NCBI GenBank assembly: GCA_944322635.1
Contig: CALUPL010000012.1
Location: 1 to 35,555, forward strand
Source: an uncultured Mailhella sp.
GTDB lineage: Bacteria > Desulfobacterota > Desulfovibrionia > Desulfovibrionales > Desulfovibrionaceae
DNA: 35,555 bases
Direction: 5' to 3'
Each line of letters opens with the position of its first letter. Positions within the stretch are counted from its first letter, which is position 1. The notes below the pieces were generated by a model, which had not been told where the DNA came from, searched no databases, and was given only the letters and a program-made list of their open reading frames with translations. Positions 16,188-23,765 of the stretch are shown piece after piece. Position numbers and translations under genes: made by a program.

Positions 16188-17468
16188 ATGGAATATCAGT
16201 TGGACAGTGAGGACGGCGGCCTGCGCCGGTTGAAAATTACCTTTTCATCGCAGGAAGTGCTTGCAGAGTGGAAAAAGGCTGCGCTGCCGTTCGGAGGGGC
16301 TTTCCGCATGGCCGGTTTTCGTCCGGGTAAGGCACCGCTTGAAATTCTGGAAAAGCGTTTCTTTCAGCAGATATCCGATGCCGCTACGGATGCCCTGGTC
16401 AGCCGGGGCATAGACAGGGCTCTTGCCGAAGAGTCTCTGGTGCCTGCGGCCGGACTCAGGTATGAGGGGGACAGGGCCAGACGCGGACAGGATTTTGCTT
16501 TCAGCGTGGAGTTCTGTGTGCTGGAGGAAGGGAATCTGCCGGATCTGGAGGCCATTCATGTTCTCGAAGAGGCGCCGCAGGCGGATCCCGTGCAGGAATC
16601 TCTTTTTATGCGCGATATTCTCGGGCGGGCGGCAGAGAGAGTTGCCGTGACCGAAGGTCACCCTCAGGACGGCGACATCGTGCAGATAGAGGTAACGGGA
16701 AAGATGGACGGACGAGTTGTGGCAGGCATGAACACGGGTTCCTGTCGTATGCGCCTCATGCCGCCTCGGCCCGGAGAAAAAACGCCTGATCTTGATCCCG
16801 TGGTCCGCGGTCTTCTGGTCGGAGAAACCGGCACGGGCACAACGGTTTGTCCCGATAATTACCCCGACCCTTCCATGCGGGGGAGGGACATCGACCTTGT
16901 TGTAACCCTTCGAGGGATCGAGCGGGAAACACTGCCCGTTCTTACGGACGACGTGGCGAAGAAACTCGGTTTTCGTGATGCCGGGGCACTTTCTGCCTCC
17001 GCACATGCCCGTGCGCTGGAAATGGACAGGGTGCATAAGTATTCGGAGGGAAAGAAGTCGCTTCAGAACAGACTGGAGAATCTGGAAGGCTTTGAGGCTC
17101 CTCGGGCGCTCGTTCAGCAGTGTCAGCGCGAGGCTCTGCATCGCTCCCGCCAGTACCTGCAGCATCAGTTTGATTCTGTGGACAAGTTGAAGGAGACTCT
17201 GGCCGTCATGAAGTCGGAAGCCGGAGAAACGGCCCGGGGCAAGGCCAGAGCCCGTGCGCTTCTTCTGGGGTGGGCGCGAGTTGCGGGAATAAGTGTTCCT
17301 GAGGAAGAGTATGAAAGAGTGCTTTCCGTGCGCGCGGCGAGAAAGAACATGGACGTGGAGAGCTACAGGCAGGGACTTGCCCGTACGGGTGAGCTGTTTG
17401 AGCTGCGTGCGGCCATGTTGGAAGAGCGTGCGCTGAATGAGCTCATGAAAAAGGTTTTTCGTCCCTGA
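16188..17468 (+). CDS. Trigger factor-like chaperone, first copy
   Basis: Protein of 426 residues with trigger-factor layout. The N-terminal ribosome-binding domain has the signature GFRPGKAP (43-50), a middle FKBP-like PPIase domain spans about 150-245 (DIVQIEVTGKMDGRVVAGMN), and a long helical C-terminal domain follows. It starts like its downstream neighbour (MEYQLDSEDG versus MEYSIEKTSQ) and carries the signature at the same residue numbers, so the two are tandem paralogues. This copy is more divergent, for example KKAALPFGGAFRMA where the second copy has KAIGKGMNLP. The ATG at 16188 is chosen over a TTG at 16182, and the ribosome site is weak. The second copy begins 23 bases after its stop. 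Confidence 0.82.
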   Translation: MEYQLDSEDGGLRRLKITFSSQEVLAEWKKAALPFGGAFRMAGFRPGKAPLEILEKRFFQQISDAATDALVSRGIDRALAEESLVPAAGLRYEGDRARRGQDFAFSVEFCVLEEGNLPDLEAIHVLEEAPQADPVQESLFMRDILGRAAERVAVTEGHPQDGDIVQIEVTGKMDGRVVAGMNTGSCRMRLMPPRPGEKTPDLDPVVRGLLVGETGTGTTVCPDNYPDPSMRGRDIDLVVTLRGIERETLPVLTDDVAKKLGFRDAGALSASAHARALEMDRVHKYSEGKKSLQNRLENLEGFEAPRALVQQCQREALHRSRQYLQHQFDSVDKLKETLAVMKSEAGETARGKARARALLLGWARVAGISVPEEEYERVLSVRAARKNMDVESYRQGLARTGELFELRAAMLEERALNELMKKVFRP

Positions 17469-17491
17469 GGAACCGAAAAGAGGAGTTTTTC

Positions 17492-18826
17492 ATGGAATAC
17501 AGTATAGAAAAAACGTCTCAAACGTCGGTCAGACTTGCCGTGACCTGCAGCGCCGACGAAGTGAAGAAAGCGTTTGAACGCGCCGCAAAGGCCATCGGCA
17601 AGGGCATGAATCTTCCTGGGTTCCGCGTGGGCAAGATTCCCGTGAATGTTATCAAGAGTCGTTTCGGTTCCCGCGTGGCGGCCGATGCCACGGAAATTCT
17701 GGCCGACGACAACATGATGGAAATTCTTAAAAAGGAAGGTATCCGTCCGCTGTGTCCTTCACAGTATCACGGCAAGCCTGCCGTGGAGGGGGAGAGCTTT
17801 TCGTTTTCTTCCTCCTTTGACGTGTTGCCGGAGGTGAAACTGCCGGATCTCGAAACGCTTTCCGTGACGGTTCCCGATCCCGCTCCCTCGGAAGATGCGC
17901 TGAATGCCATGCTTGATCAGGCCCTGCGGCGTCTTGCCCGATATGTGGACATTACCGACCGCAAGCCCGAAGACCATGACCTTCTTACCGTGGATGTGCG
18001 GGGAACTGTGGACGGCAAGGCTCTGCCCGGCATGACGGCTGACAACTTCCGCATGCAGCTGATTCCCGTGAAGCCCGGAGAAAAGGTGCCGGAAATGGAT
18101 CCCATCGTTCGTGCGCTGAATGTGGGAGAAGAGGGGCAAGGCGTCATGATCTGTCCTGACAATTATCCCGACCCTGTTCTTCGAGGGCGGGAAGTTCAGC
18201 TTGACGTCGTGCTGAGGCGCATACAGCGCGAGGTCCTGCCTCCGCTTACCGACGAAACGGCGCAGAAGCTCGGTTTTGCCACGTTCGATGCCCTGAAGCA
18301 GGAGGTATGGCAGCAGACCTTTGCCACTCATATGCGTCGTATTCAGAGCGAAGGGAAGTCCGTGCTTATGGAAGAACAGCTTGCCGGACAGGATTTTCCG
18401 CTGCCGGAGAGCCTTGTCATGCGTTTTTACCGCGAGCATCAGAGAGATGCCGAGCATTATTTGAAAAAGCAGCACGCCGATGAGCAGACCATCCGCGAGA
18501 CTCTGGAGCATATGCGTGAAGAATCCATGGAGTTCGCGCGCAAGAAAGCCAAGGGACATACCTTTCTTCTGGCTCTGGCCGAGCGCGAGGGAATTCATGT
18601 GAGCGGCAGGGAAGCCGAGGATGCCGTGCGTGCCATGACCAGGGGCACGGGGCAGAATTACGAGGATCTGCGCAAGACCATATGGGAAGCGGGCGTGATT
18701 ACCGCCATGCAGGAACGCATGATTGCCGAGAAAGCCCTGGACAGACTGTACGGCGCGGCCCGCAAGGTCATGGCGGAGTCAACGGTTCTCAGACCTTTTT
18801 CCGAAGTAAAGAAGGAATCTCTGTAA
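17492..18826 (+). CDS. tig: Trigger factor
   Basis: Ribosome-associated chaperone and prolyl isomerase of 444 residues. It has the ribosome-binding signature LPGFRVGKIP (41-50), an FKBP-like domain about residues 155-250 (DLLTVDVRGTVDGKALPGM to VLRRIQREVLPPLTDETAQK) and a helical C-terminal substrate cradle. A strong GAGGAG site precedes the ATG. It is the more family-like of the two tandem copies. Trigger factor genes are usually followed by clpP and clpX; here a terminator and a convergent gene follow. I cannot tell whether a third, canonical tig lies elsewhere in the genome. Confidence 0.88.
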   Translation: MEYSIEKTSQTSVRLAVTCSADEVKKAFERAAKAIGKGMNLPGFRVGKIPVNVIKSRFGSRVAADATEILADDNMMEILKKEGIRPLCPSQYHGKPAVEGESFSFSSSFDVLPEVKLPDLETLSVTVPDPAPSEDALNAMLDQALRRLARYVDITDRKPEDHDLLTVDVRGTVDGKALPGMTADNFRMQLIPVKPGEKVPEMDPIVRALNVGEEGQGVMICPDNYPDPVLRGREVQLDVVLRRIQREVLPPLTDETAQKLGFATFDALKQEVWQQTFATHMRRIQSEGKSVLMEEQLAGQDFPLPESLVMRFYREHQRDAEHYLKKQHADEQTIRETLEHMREESMEFARKKAKGHTFLLALAEREGIHVSGREAEDAVRAMTRGTGQNYEDLRKTIWEAGVITAMQERMIAEKALDRLYGAARKVMAESTVLRPFSEVKKESL

Positions 18827-18841
18827 CTTCTTCTCTGTCGT

Positions 18842-18882
18842 GAAAAAAGCGCTGTCGGACATACTCCGGCAGCGCTTTTTTC
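18842..18882. terminator. Bidirectional terminator between tig and mltB
   Basis: GAAAAAAGCGCTG (18842-18854) pairs perfectly with CAGCGCTTTTTTC (18870-18882). Inner CGGA/TCCG pairs extend the stem, and A- and T-runs flank both sides. Confidence 0.9.
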
Positions 18883-18994
18883 GTGCAGCAGTGGCAGAAG
18901 AAGCCGAGAAAGCGACCTTCTTACCCTGCCGACAGTTTCAGCATGATCTTCTTTTTTGTGGTTCCATGGTACTGGTTCGGTGAGAACGGGCCTG

Positions 18995-19993
18995 TCAATT
19001 GAGCCTGCGTATGGATTTTGCCAGTGCCAGTATGGTGTGGGCGTAAATGTCCATCGCGTTGTAGGAGCGCAGAACTCTGGTCTGCTGGGATACGCTCATG
19101 CCGGATTTCCAGCCGTTGCGGTGCAAGTAGTTGCTCAGGCTGGCCACGGCATCGTCAACGGTAAACAGGTCGATGACTCCGTCGGCGTTGCCGTCCACGC
19201 CGTAGCGGGAAATGTTGCTCGGCATGAACTGACACAGACCCACGGCACCATAAACGGATCCCTTGACCTTGAGCGGATCAATGCCGTTGGCATAGCAGTA
19301 TGTGAGGAGAGCCTTGAGTTCCTTATAGGCCCAGTCTGCCTTGACGGCCATCTTTTCCCGTATCCAGGGAATCTGCCGTTCGGCACCCGGAAGTTTTGCC
19401 ATGTATTCCGGAATGTCGGCGGGATCTCTGGTGACGGACATGCTGGCGAGCATGTAAAAGGCGTTGTGCTTGCCGAGATAGCCGCCGAGACGGGTTTCGA
19501 CAAAAAGCAGGGCCGCTGCCACTTCCGAGGGAACACCGTAGTTCAGTTCCGCTCTGGCAAAGGCTACGGCATGTTCGTCGATGAAATCCCTGCATTTTTT
19601 TGCGTTGGCCGTGGTGACGACTCCCTTGAACCACGGACCGGGAATTCCGAGTTTTGTTTGAAAGGCCTTTTGGGGGCGCGTCTTGGGGCGGGGAAGAAAT
19701 TTGTTCGTGTAAAGTTCCCTGACCTTGATGCCCATGGGAACGGAAGAAGGAGGCAAGTCAAGGCCGGCGAACAGAGCGTTTGTTCTGGCGGCGTCCAGTC
19801 CGTCCCGCTGAAGCTTTGCGGAAAGACTCTGCCAGATGTCGTGCCTTGACGGGGACGGACTGGAATATCCGATTGTGGAAGCGGAACGGTCAGCTGCGAC
19901 CACGGATGGAGAGCGATGTGTGCCGGTTGCGCATCCGGAAAGGGTAAGGGCCAGAAATCCAAAAAGAAAAATTACGTTTCGAGAACAACGCAT
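18995..19993 (-). CDS. MltB-like lytic murein transglycosylase, lipoprotein
   Basis: Peptidoglycan-cleaving enzyme of 332 residues. The N-terminus is a lipoprotein signal with lipobox LTLSGC (lipidated Cys21), placing it in the outer membrane. The catalytic glutamate is E166 in FVETRLGGYLG. The MltB-type substrate site YGAVGLCQFMPSNISRYGVD and the later DAVASLSNYLHRNGW block are both present, defining the SLT/MltB (family 3) type. There is no C-terminal peptidoglycan-binding domain. A good promoter lies upstream and the AAGGA ribosome site is adequate. It converges on tig. Confidence 0.9.
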   Translation of the reverse strand: MRCSRNVIFLFGFLALTLSGCATGTHRSPSVVAADRSASTIGYSSPSPSRHDIWQSLSAKLQRDGLDAARTNALFAGLDLPPSSVPMGIKVRELYTNKFLPRPKTRPQKAFQTKLGIPGPWFKGVVTTANAKKCRDFIDEHAVAFARAELNYGVPSEVAAALLFVETRLGGYLGKHNAFYMLASMSVTRDPADIPEYMAKLPGAERQIPWIREKMAVKADWAYKELKALLTYCYANGIDPLKVKGSVYGAVGLCQFMPSNISRYGVDGNADGVIDLFTVDDAVASLSNYLHRNGWKSGMSVSQQTRVLRSYNAMDIYAHTILALAKSIRRLN

Positions 19994-20042
19994 GAAAGAA
20001 TCCTTTTCCTGCCGTTATAGAGGCTTGCGTGAAAGGAAGGTC

Positions 20043-20071
20043 ATTAAAGTCGGCAGATGTGCTTCTGTCAA
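20043..20071 (-). promoter_or_regulatory. Sigma70 promoter of the mltB-like gene
   Basis: On the minus strand a perfect TTGACA (20071-20066) and TTTAAT (20048-20043) have a 17-base spacer. The leader to the ATG at 19993 is about 43 bases. Confidence 0.6.
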
Positions 20072-20163
20072 CCCCGGCGTTTTCCGATGTGAGGGCCGGC
20101 AGTGAACGAAGATGAGCCTTCGAAGGCTGCCGACTCGCAGAATGGGACATTTTTGCTTTCATC

Positions 20164-20192
20164 TTGTCGGCATGGCTGATTTGCGTTATAGA
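20164..20192 (+). promoter_or_regulatory. Candidate promoter for the secreted protein / VOC unit
   Basis: TTGTCG (20164-20169) and TATAGA (20187-20192) are separated by 17 bases, about 33 bases before the ATG at 20225. Confidence 0.45.
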
Positions 20193-20224
20193 GGAAACAT
20201 CTATCATGCCAGTCCGGGTTTTTT

Positions 20225-20806
20225 ATGAAAAGCATATGCGTTGTTGTGTTTGTTCTTGTCTCTCTTTTGGGGCCGACCCTTTTCGTTCCATGGGAGGCGC
20301 GGGCTACGGCCCAAGCGTCGGGCGTTCGCAATGCCGCGGGAGCCGACTGGGAGGAGCGCTACGTCAAAGAGGCCCGCATCACCATAGAAAAGGGTGTGAT
20401 CGGCGTCATGAGCGGACTGCATTCGCCTGAGCAGCTTAGAGAGTCCGTAGATTCCTTTTGCCGTACATGGTCGAACTGGGAGGATTCCCGGCTTTTCATT
20501 CTTCAGGATGAAAGAGACATTGATGTTTACGGCAATCTGTATTCGCTTAGAGTGCTGTGCAGAACGCTGCGTCTTGCCGCCGGAGACTGGCACGAGATGG
20601 AGCAAAGCTCCCGATCGGAAGCAACACTGGAAAAAGCGCTCTGGCTGGAGAAGGAGAGTAACCTTCTGGCTTCTCCCGTGGCGGAAATCATCAGGCATCA
20701 GAGCTACAGCGACTATCTGCCCCGCAGGGTGGAAATCATGCAGGAGCAGTTTGCCTATGTTGATGAGTTTTACAAACTTCACTCATTTCGTTCCGTATTG
20801 CGCTGA
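20225..20806 (+). CDS. Secreted protein of unknown function
   Basis: I do not recognise the family. The 193-residue product begins with a signal peptide (MKSICVVVFVLVSLLG, cleavage probably near ARATA). The mature part is mostly helical and charged, with WEERYVKEARITIEKGVIGVM, RTWSNWEDSRLFILQDER and a C-terminal EQFAYVDEFYKLHSFRS. There are no cysteine pairs, repeats or membrane segments beyond the signal. The ATG has a poor ribosome site. A VOC-fold gene follows after 27 bases and may share the transcript. Export to the periplasm is the only function-related statement the sequence supports. Confidence 0.65.
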   Translation: MKSICVVVFVLVSLLGPTLFVPWEARATAQASGVRNAAGADWEERYVKEARITIEKGVIGVMSGLHSPEQLRESVDSFCRTWSNWEDSRLFILQDERDIDVYGNLYSLRVLCRTLRLAAGDWHEMEQSSRSEATLEKALWLEKESNLLASPVAEIIRHQSYSDYLPRRVEIMQEQFAYVDEFYKLHSFRSVLR

Positions 20807-20833
20807 TGCTGCAGAATCGGAGGGGGCGAAAAC

Positions 20834-21244
20834 ATGAAGGGTATGCGACTGCATCATGTGGCCATGGCCGTGACCGATCGTGACATTTACGAAAGAACGG
20901 TAAGTTTTTATAGAAATGTTCTGGAGTTGCCGCTTGTGCGGACATGGAGCAGCGGGCCCAGGCATATTACCATGCTGGACTTCGGAAACAGCATTCTCGA
21001 AATAGTGTACGGCGCTGAAGGTGCCGGAACAGGCACTTTTTCCCACATTGCCGTCGGTCTGGAGCATCCTGAAGACGTTGACGATGTGCTGGAGCGCTGC
21101 GTGAAGGCCGGATGCAGGCTCGTTCGCCCGGCTGCCGATGTCGATGCCGAAGAGGATGGACAGAACGGCCGTCATTTCCGTTTCCGCAACGGATTCTGCT
21201 GCGGGCCTGCCGGAGAAAGTCTGGAATTTTTCTGTGAGCTTTGA
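20834..21244 (+). CDS. VOC-fold (glyoxalase/dioxygenase superfamily) protein
   Basis: Protein of 136 residues forming one vicinal-oxygen-chelate domain of two beta-alpha-beta-beta-beta modules. Likely metal ligands are a histidine in MRLHHVAMAV, a histidine in FSHIAVGLEH and the glutamate in GESLEFFCEL at the C-terminus. This is the glyoxalase I-like spacing, but the domain is generic and could be a lyase, isomerase, dioxygenase or binding protein. GGAGGGGG gives a strong ribosome site. It is the second gene of a two-gene unit after the secreted protein and is followed by a terminator. Confidence 0.8.
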   Translation: MKGMRLHHVAMAVTDRDIYERTVSFYRNVLELPLVRTWSSGPRHITMLDFGNSILEIVYGAEGAGTGTFSHIAVGLEHPEDVDDVLERCVKAGCRLVRPAADVDAEEDGQNGRHFRFRNGFCCGPAGESLEFFCEL

Positions 21245-21263
21245 ACATGTATGAAAAAGGTAT

Positions 21264-21302
21264 GAAAAAGGCCGCCCTGCATGAAGCGGGGCGGCCTTTT
21301 TC
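21264..21302. terminator. Bidirectional terminator between the VOC gene and ilvE
   Basis: GAAAAAGGCCGCCC (21264-21277) pairs with GGGCGGCCTTTTTC (21289-21302), with flanking A- and T-runs serving both converging genes. Confidence 0.9.
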
Positions 21303-21377
21303 AATCTGCGGAAACGCTCGATGAGAGTTTCCGCCTGCCTTTTATTGCCGGAATCGAGTCCGGCTCAGAAAAGACAT

Positions 21378-22403
21378 TTAGGCAATGCGCTTGATCCAGC
21401 CTTCGGGAGCTTCGATGCGGCCCATCTGAATGCCGGTGAGGGTGTCGTACAGCTTGGTGAGCACGGGGCCCATGGTGTCCATGCCGGAAGGTACGCAGAT
21501 TTCTTCGTCGTGGTTGACGATTTTGCCCACGGGAGAAATGACGGCGGCGGTGCCGCAGAGACCGACTTCCGCGAAGGAGGGTACTTCGGTCAGAGGAACT
21601 TCACGTTCTTCCACTTCCATGTTCAGATAGTGCTGGGCAACGTAGAGCAGAGAACGGCGGGTAATGGAAGGCAGAATGCTGTCGCTCTTGGGAGTGACCA
21701 GCTTGCCGTCCTTTGTGATGAAGATGAAGTTGGCGCCGCCGGTTTCCTCAACCTTGGTGCGGGTGGCAGGATCGAGGTACATGTTTTCGGCATAACCCTG
21801 ACGATGGGCGTCCATGATGGGATGGAGGCTCATGGCGTAGTTGAGGCCGGCCTTGATGTTGCCGGTGCCGCGAGGCGCGGCGCGGTCGAAGTCGCTCACG
21901 CGAATGGTGATGGGCTTGGCGCCGCCCTTGAAGTAGGGGCCGACGGGAGTGACGAGAATGCGGAACTGATATTCGTCGGCAGGCTTCACGCCGATGACTG
22001 CGGAGCTGGCGAACATGTAGGGGCGGATGTACAGCGTGGCACCGGAGCCGTAGGGGGGAACCCAGGCGAGGTTGGCGCGCACGGTTTCCACAACGGCCTC
22101 AACAAAGCGGTCGGCAGGGAACACCGGCATTTCCAGACGACGGCAGGAGTCTTCCATGCGCTGACCGTTGAGATCGGGGCGGAAGCAGACCACATGGCCG
22201 TCTTCTGTGGTATAGGCCTTCAGGCCTTCAAAGCAGGACTGAGAATACTGGAGCACGCCGGCGCATTCGGTAATGACGACCTTATCGTCATCGGTAAGCT
22301 GACCTTCATCCCAGGCTCCGTTCTTGTAGTTGGCCACGAAGCGTTTATCGGTCTTGATGTAGCTAAAGCTCAGATTGGCCCAGTCCAGATTTTTCTTTTC
22401 CAT
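21378..22403 (-). CDS. ilvE: Branched-chain amino acid aminotransferase
   Basis: Fold-IV PLP aminotransferase of 341 residues, of the longer bacterial/eukaryotic BCAT type. It performs the last step of leucine, isoleucine and valine synthesis and the first step of their breakdown. Motifs are SQSCFEGLKAY, GSGATLYIRPYMFA, the PLP lysine K184 in GNIKAGLNYAMSLHP, and VEETGGANFIFI. GGAG lies 8 bases before the ATG at 22403, whereas an in-frame ATG at 22412 overlaps that ribosome site, so I choose 22403. An inverted repeat TACACGA/TCGTGTA (22425-22446) lies just upstream of the ribosome site. Confidence 0.93.
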   Translation of the reverse strand: MEKKNLDWANLSFSYIKTDKRFVANYKNGAWDEGQLTDDDKVVITECAGVLQYSQSCFEGLKAYTTEDGHVVCFRPDLNGQRMEDSCRRLEMPVFPADRFVEAVVETVRANLAWVPPYGSGATLYIRPYMFASSAVIGVKPADEYQFRILVTPVGPYFKGGAKPITIRVSDFDRAAPRGTGNIKAGLNYAMSLHPIMDAHRQGYAENMYLDPATRTKVEETGGANFIFITKDGKLVTPKSDSILPSITRRSLLYVAQHYLNMEVEEREVPLTEVPSFAEVGLCGTAAVISPVGKIVNHDEEICVPSGMDTMGPVLTKLYDTLTGIQMGRIEAPEGWIKRIA

Positions 22404-22948
22404 GGTACACATCTCCTGACAGCGTACACGATTTGAATTTCGTGTATATGGGGCCGGCCCTCAGGTCGGGAGCCCTCATACCTGCCGGATGTCTTTTCAG
22501 CAGGAACGCATACACTTTCGGCAAACTCTGGCATTGTACGGCCTTATCGTCAAGCCCCGACAAGGGGGAAAACGTGCATTTTTTAGCGGTTTTTTCCTGC
22601 TGTTTATGAAAAAAGACTTGTGACAAACATGTAAAACAAAGATGCATGAAAGGACTTTTTCGCTGAACAGGTGCAGAATTTGTACTTTTTTCTGAAAAAG
22701 AAACAAAACAGGCTTTGTCCGGGGAAACATGCGCCGGAGGAAAGGCAAGCAGGGTGTCGGGAACAGAACATGGCGAAAATTCTGGAGTCGGTGAGGCTGA
22801 TTTTTCTCTCCGGGAGTGTCGGTTCGGGAGCCAAGAGGAAGGTTTTTTCTTGTGTTCCATGGGTATTCGGTCTATGTTGATATTGTTATGAGCGCGGTTC
22901 TTTTTTCGTTTGCCGCGAGTATCCACACTGTAAAGAGGATTCTTTTCC
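22404..22948. other. Divergent intergenic region between ilvE and ssb
   Basis: No gene is supported in these 545 bases. It must hold the promoters of ilvE and ssb. On the minus strand TTGTCG and TACAAT lie 19 bases apart near 22535-22565 and could serve ilvE. No clear -10/-35 pair stands out for ssb. The long ilvE leader contains the small inverted repeat at 22425-22446. I see no leader peptide rich in branched-chain codons. Confidence 0.4.
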
Positions 22949-23458
22949 ATGCTGAATAAAGTCATGATCATAGGTCATCTCGGCGCTGACCCTGAACTGC
23001 GCTATACTCAGAGCGGTTCTCCCGTGGCCACGCTGCGCGTCGCGACGGATGAATCGTACACCGACAGGGACGGCAACCGTGTGGAGCGCACGGAGTGGCA
23101 TCGCGTTGTGGTGTTCCAGCGTGCTGCGGAGAACTGCAATCAGTATCTGCGCAAGGGCAGTCTGGTATATGTGGAGGGCAAGCTTTCTACGCGCAAGTGG
23201 CAGGATCAGAACGGTCAGGATCGCTACACCACGGAAATCCGTGCCGATCGCGTACAGTTTCTTGACCGTCGCAACGGAGGCGCTCCGGCCGACGGCGACG
23301 GTATGGGATATGCTCCCCGCCAGTCTGCGCCGCGTCCCGCTCAGGCCCCCCGACAGGCGGCCCCGAAGAGTCGCGCTCCCCAGCAGCAGGACAACTATGA
23401 GGATCTGGGACCGGCCTTCCCTTCGGAAGCGAGCACCATGGATGACATTCCCTTCTAA
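22949..23458 (+). CDS. ssb: Single-stranded DNA-binding protein
   Basis: SSB of 169 residues. The OB fold covers about residues 1-110, with [34 protein letters not shown] and [21 protein letters not shown] Pro/Gln/Ala-rich flexible linker follows and the protein ends in MDDIPF, the acidic tip that recruits DNA-repair and replication proteins. A GAGG site precedes the ATG. It is the last clearly chromosomal gene before the AT-rich junction and the defence operon. Confidence 0.96.
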   Translation: MLNKVMIIGHLGADPELRYTQSGSPVATLRVATDESYTDRDGNRVERTEWHRVVVFQRAAENCNQYLRKGSLVYVEGKLSTRKWQDQNGQDRYTTEIRADRVQFLDRRNGGAPADGDGMGYAPRQSAPRPAQAPRQAAPKSRAPQQQDNYEDLGPAFPSEASTMDDIPF

Positions 23459-23494
23459 AGATATCCAGCTCTCGGTATGAGAGAGCGTTTTATG

Positions 23495-23533
23495 AAAAGC
23501 GGCATGGCCTTCGGTCACGTCGCTTTTTATTTT
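23495..23533 (+). terminator. Terminator after ssb
   Basis: AAAAGCG (23495-23501) pairs with CGCTTTT (23521-23527), with inner TGGCC/GGTCA-type pairs, followed by TTTTTATTTT. A smaller GCTCTC/GAGAGC hairpin lies just upstream. Confidence 0.8.
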
Positions 23534-23561
23534 AAGGCTTCTTTTCAAACGCGACTTAAAC

Positions 23562-23591
23562 AAAAAGAGCCCCGTGAAATTCACGGGACTC
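23562..23591 (-). terminator. Terminator of the defence operon
   Basis: CCCGTGAA (23571-23578) pairs perfectly with TTCACGGG (23580-23587), and GAG/CTC extends the stem. On the minus strand a TTTTTG run follows, so it ends the transcript from the DUF499 gene. Confidence 0.75.
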
Positions 23592-23765
23592 ATCATGTCA
23601 AATGGTGTCACCAACGGGATATTTTTTAAATTATAACATACTAAAATTAAAAATATTTTTATCTGTATAGAAAGATAATACCTACAAAAATACCTAAAAA
23701 ATTAAAATAGTTCAAAAAATTTCTTAGGACGCCGTTGAACGCTGAAGTATCAGCATTAAGCAAAG
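23592..23765. other. AT-rich junction downstream of the defence operon
   Basis: Gene-free and strikingly AT-rich: 10 of 60 bases from 23641 to 23700 are G or C. The position between ssb and the accessory genes suggests an insertion boundary. No tRNA or clear direct repeat marking an attachment site was found. Confidence 0.5.

Noticed and set aside
22618..22640. TTGTGACAAACATGTAA as a CRP/FNR or HcpR-like operator
   Set aside because: Only one half-site fits; the second half is too degenerate to claim.
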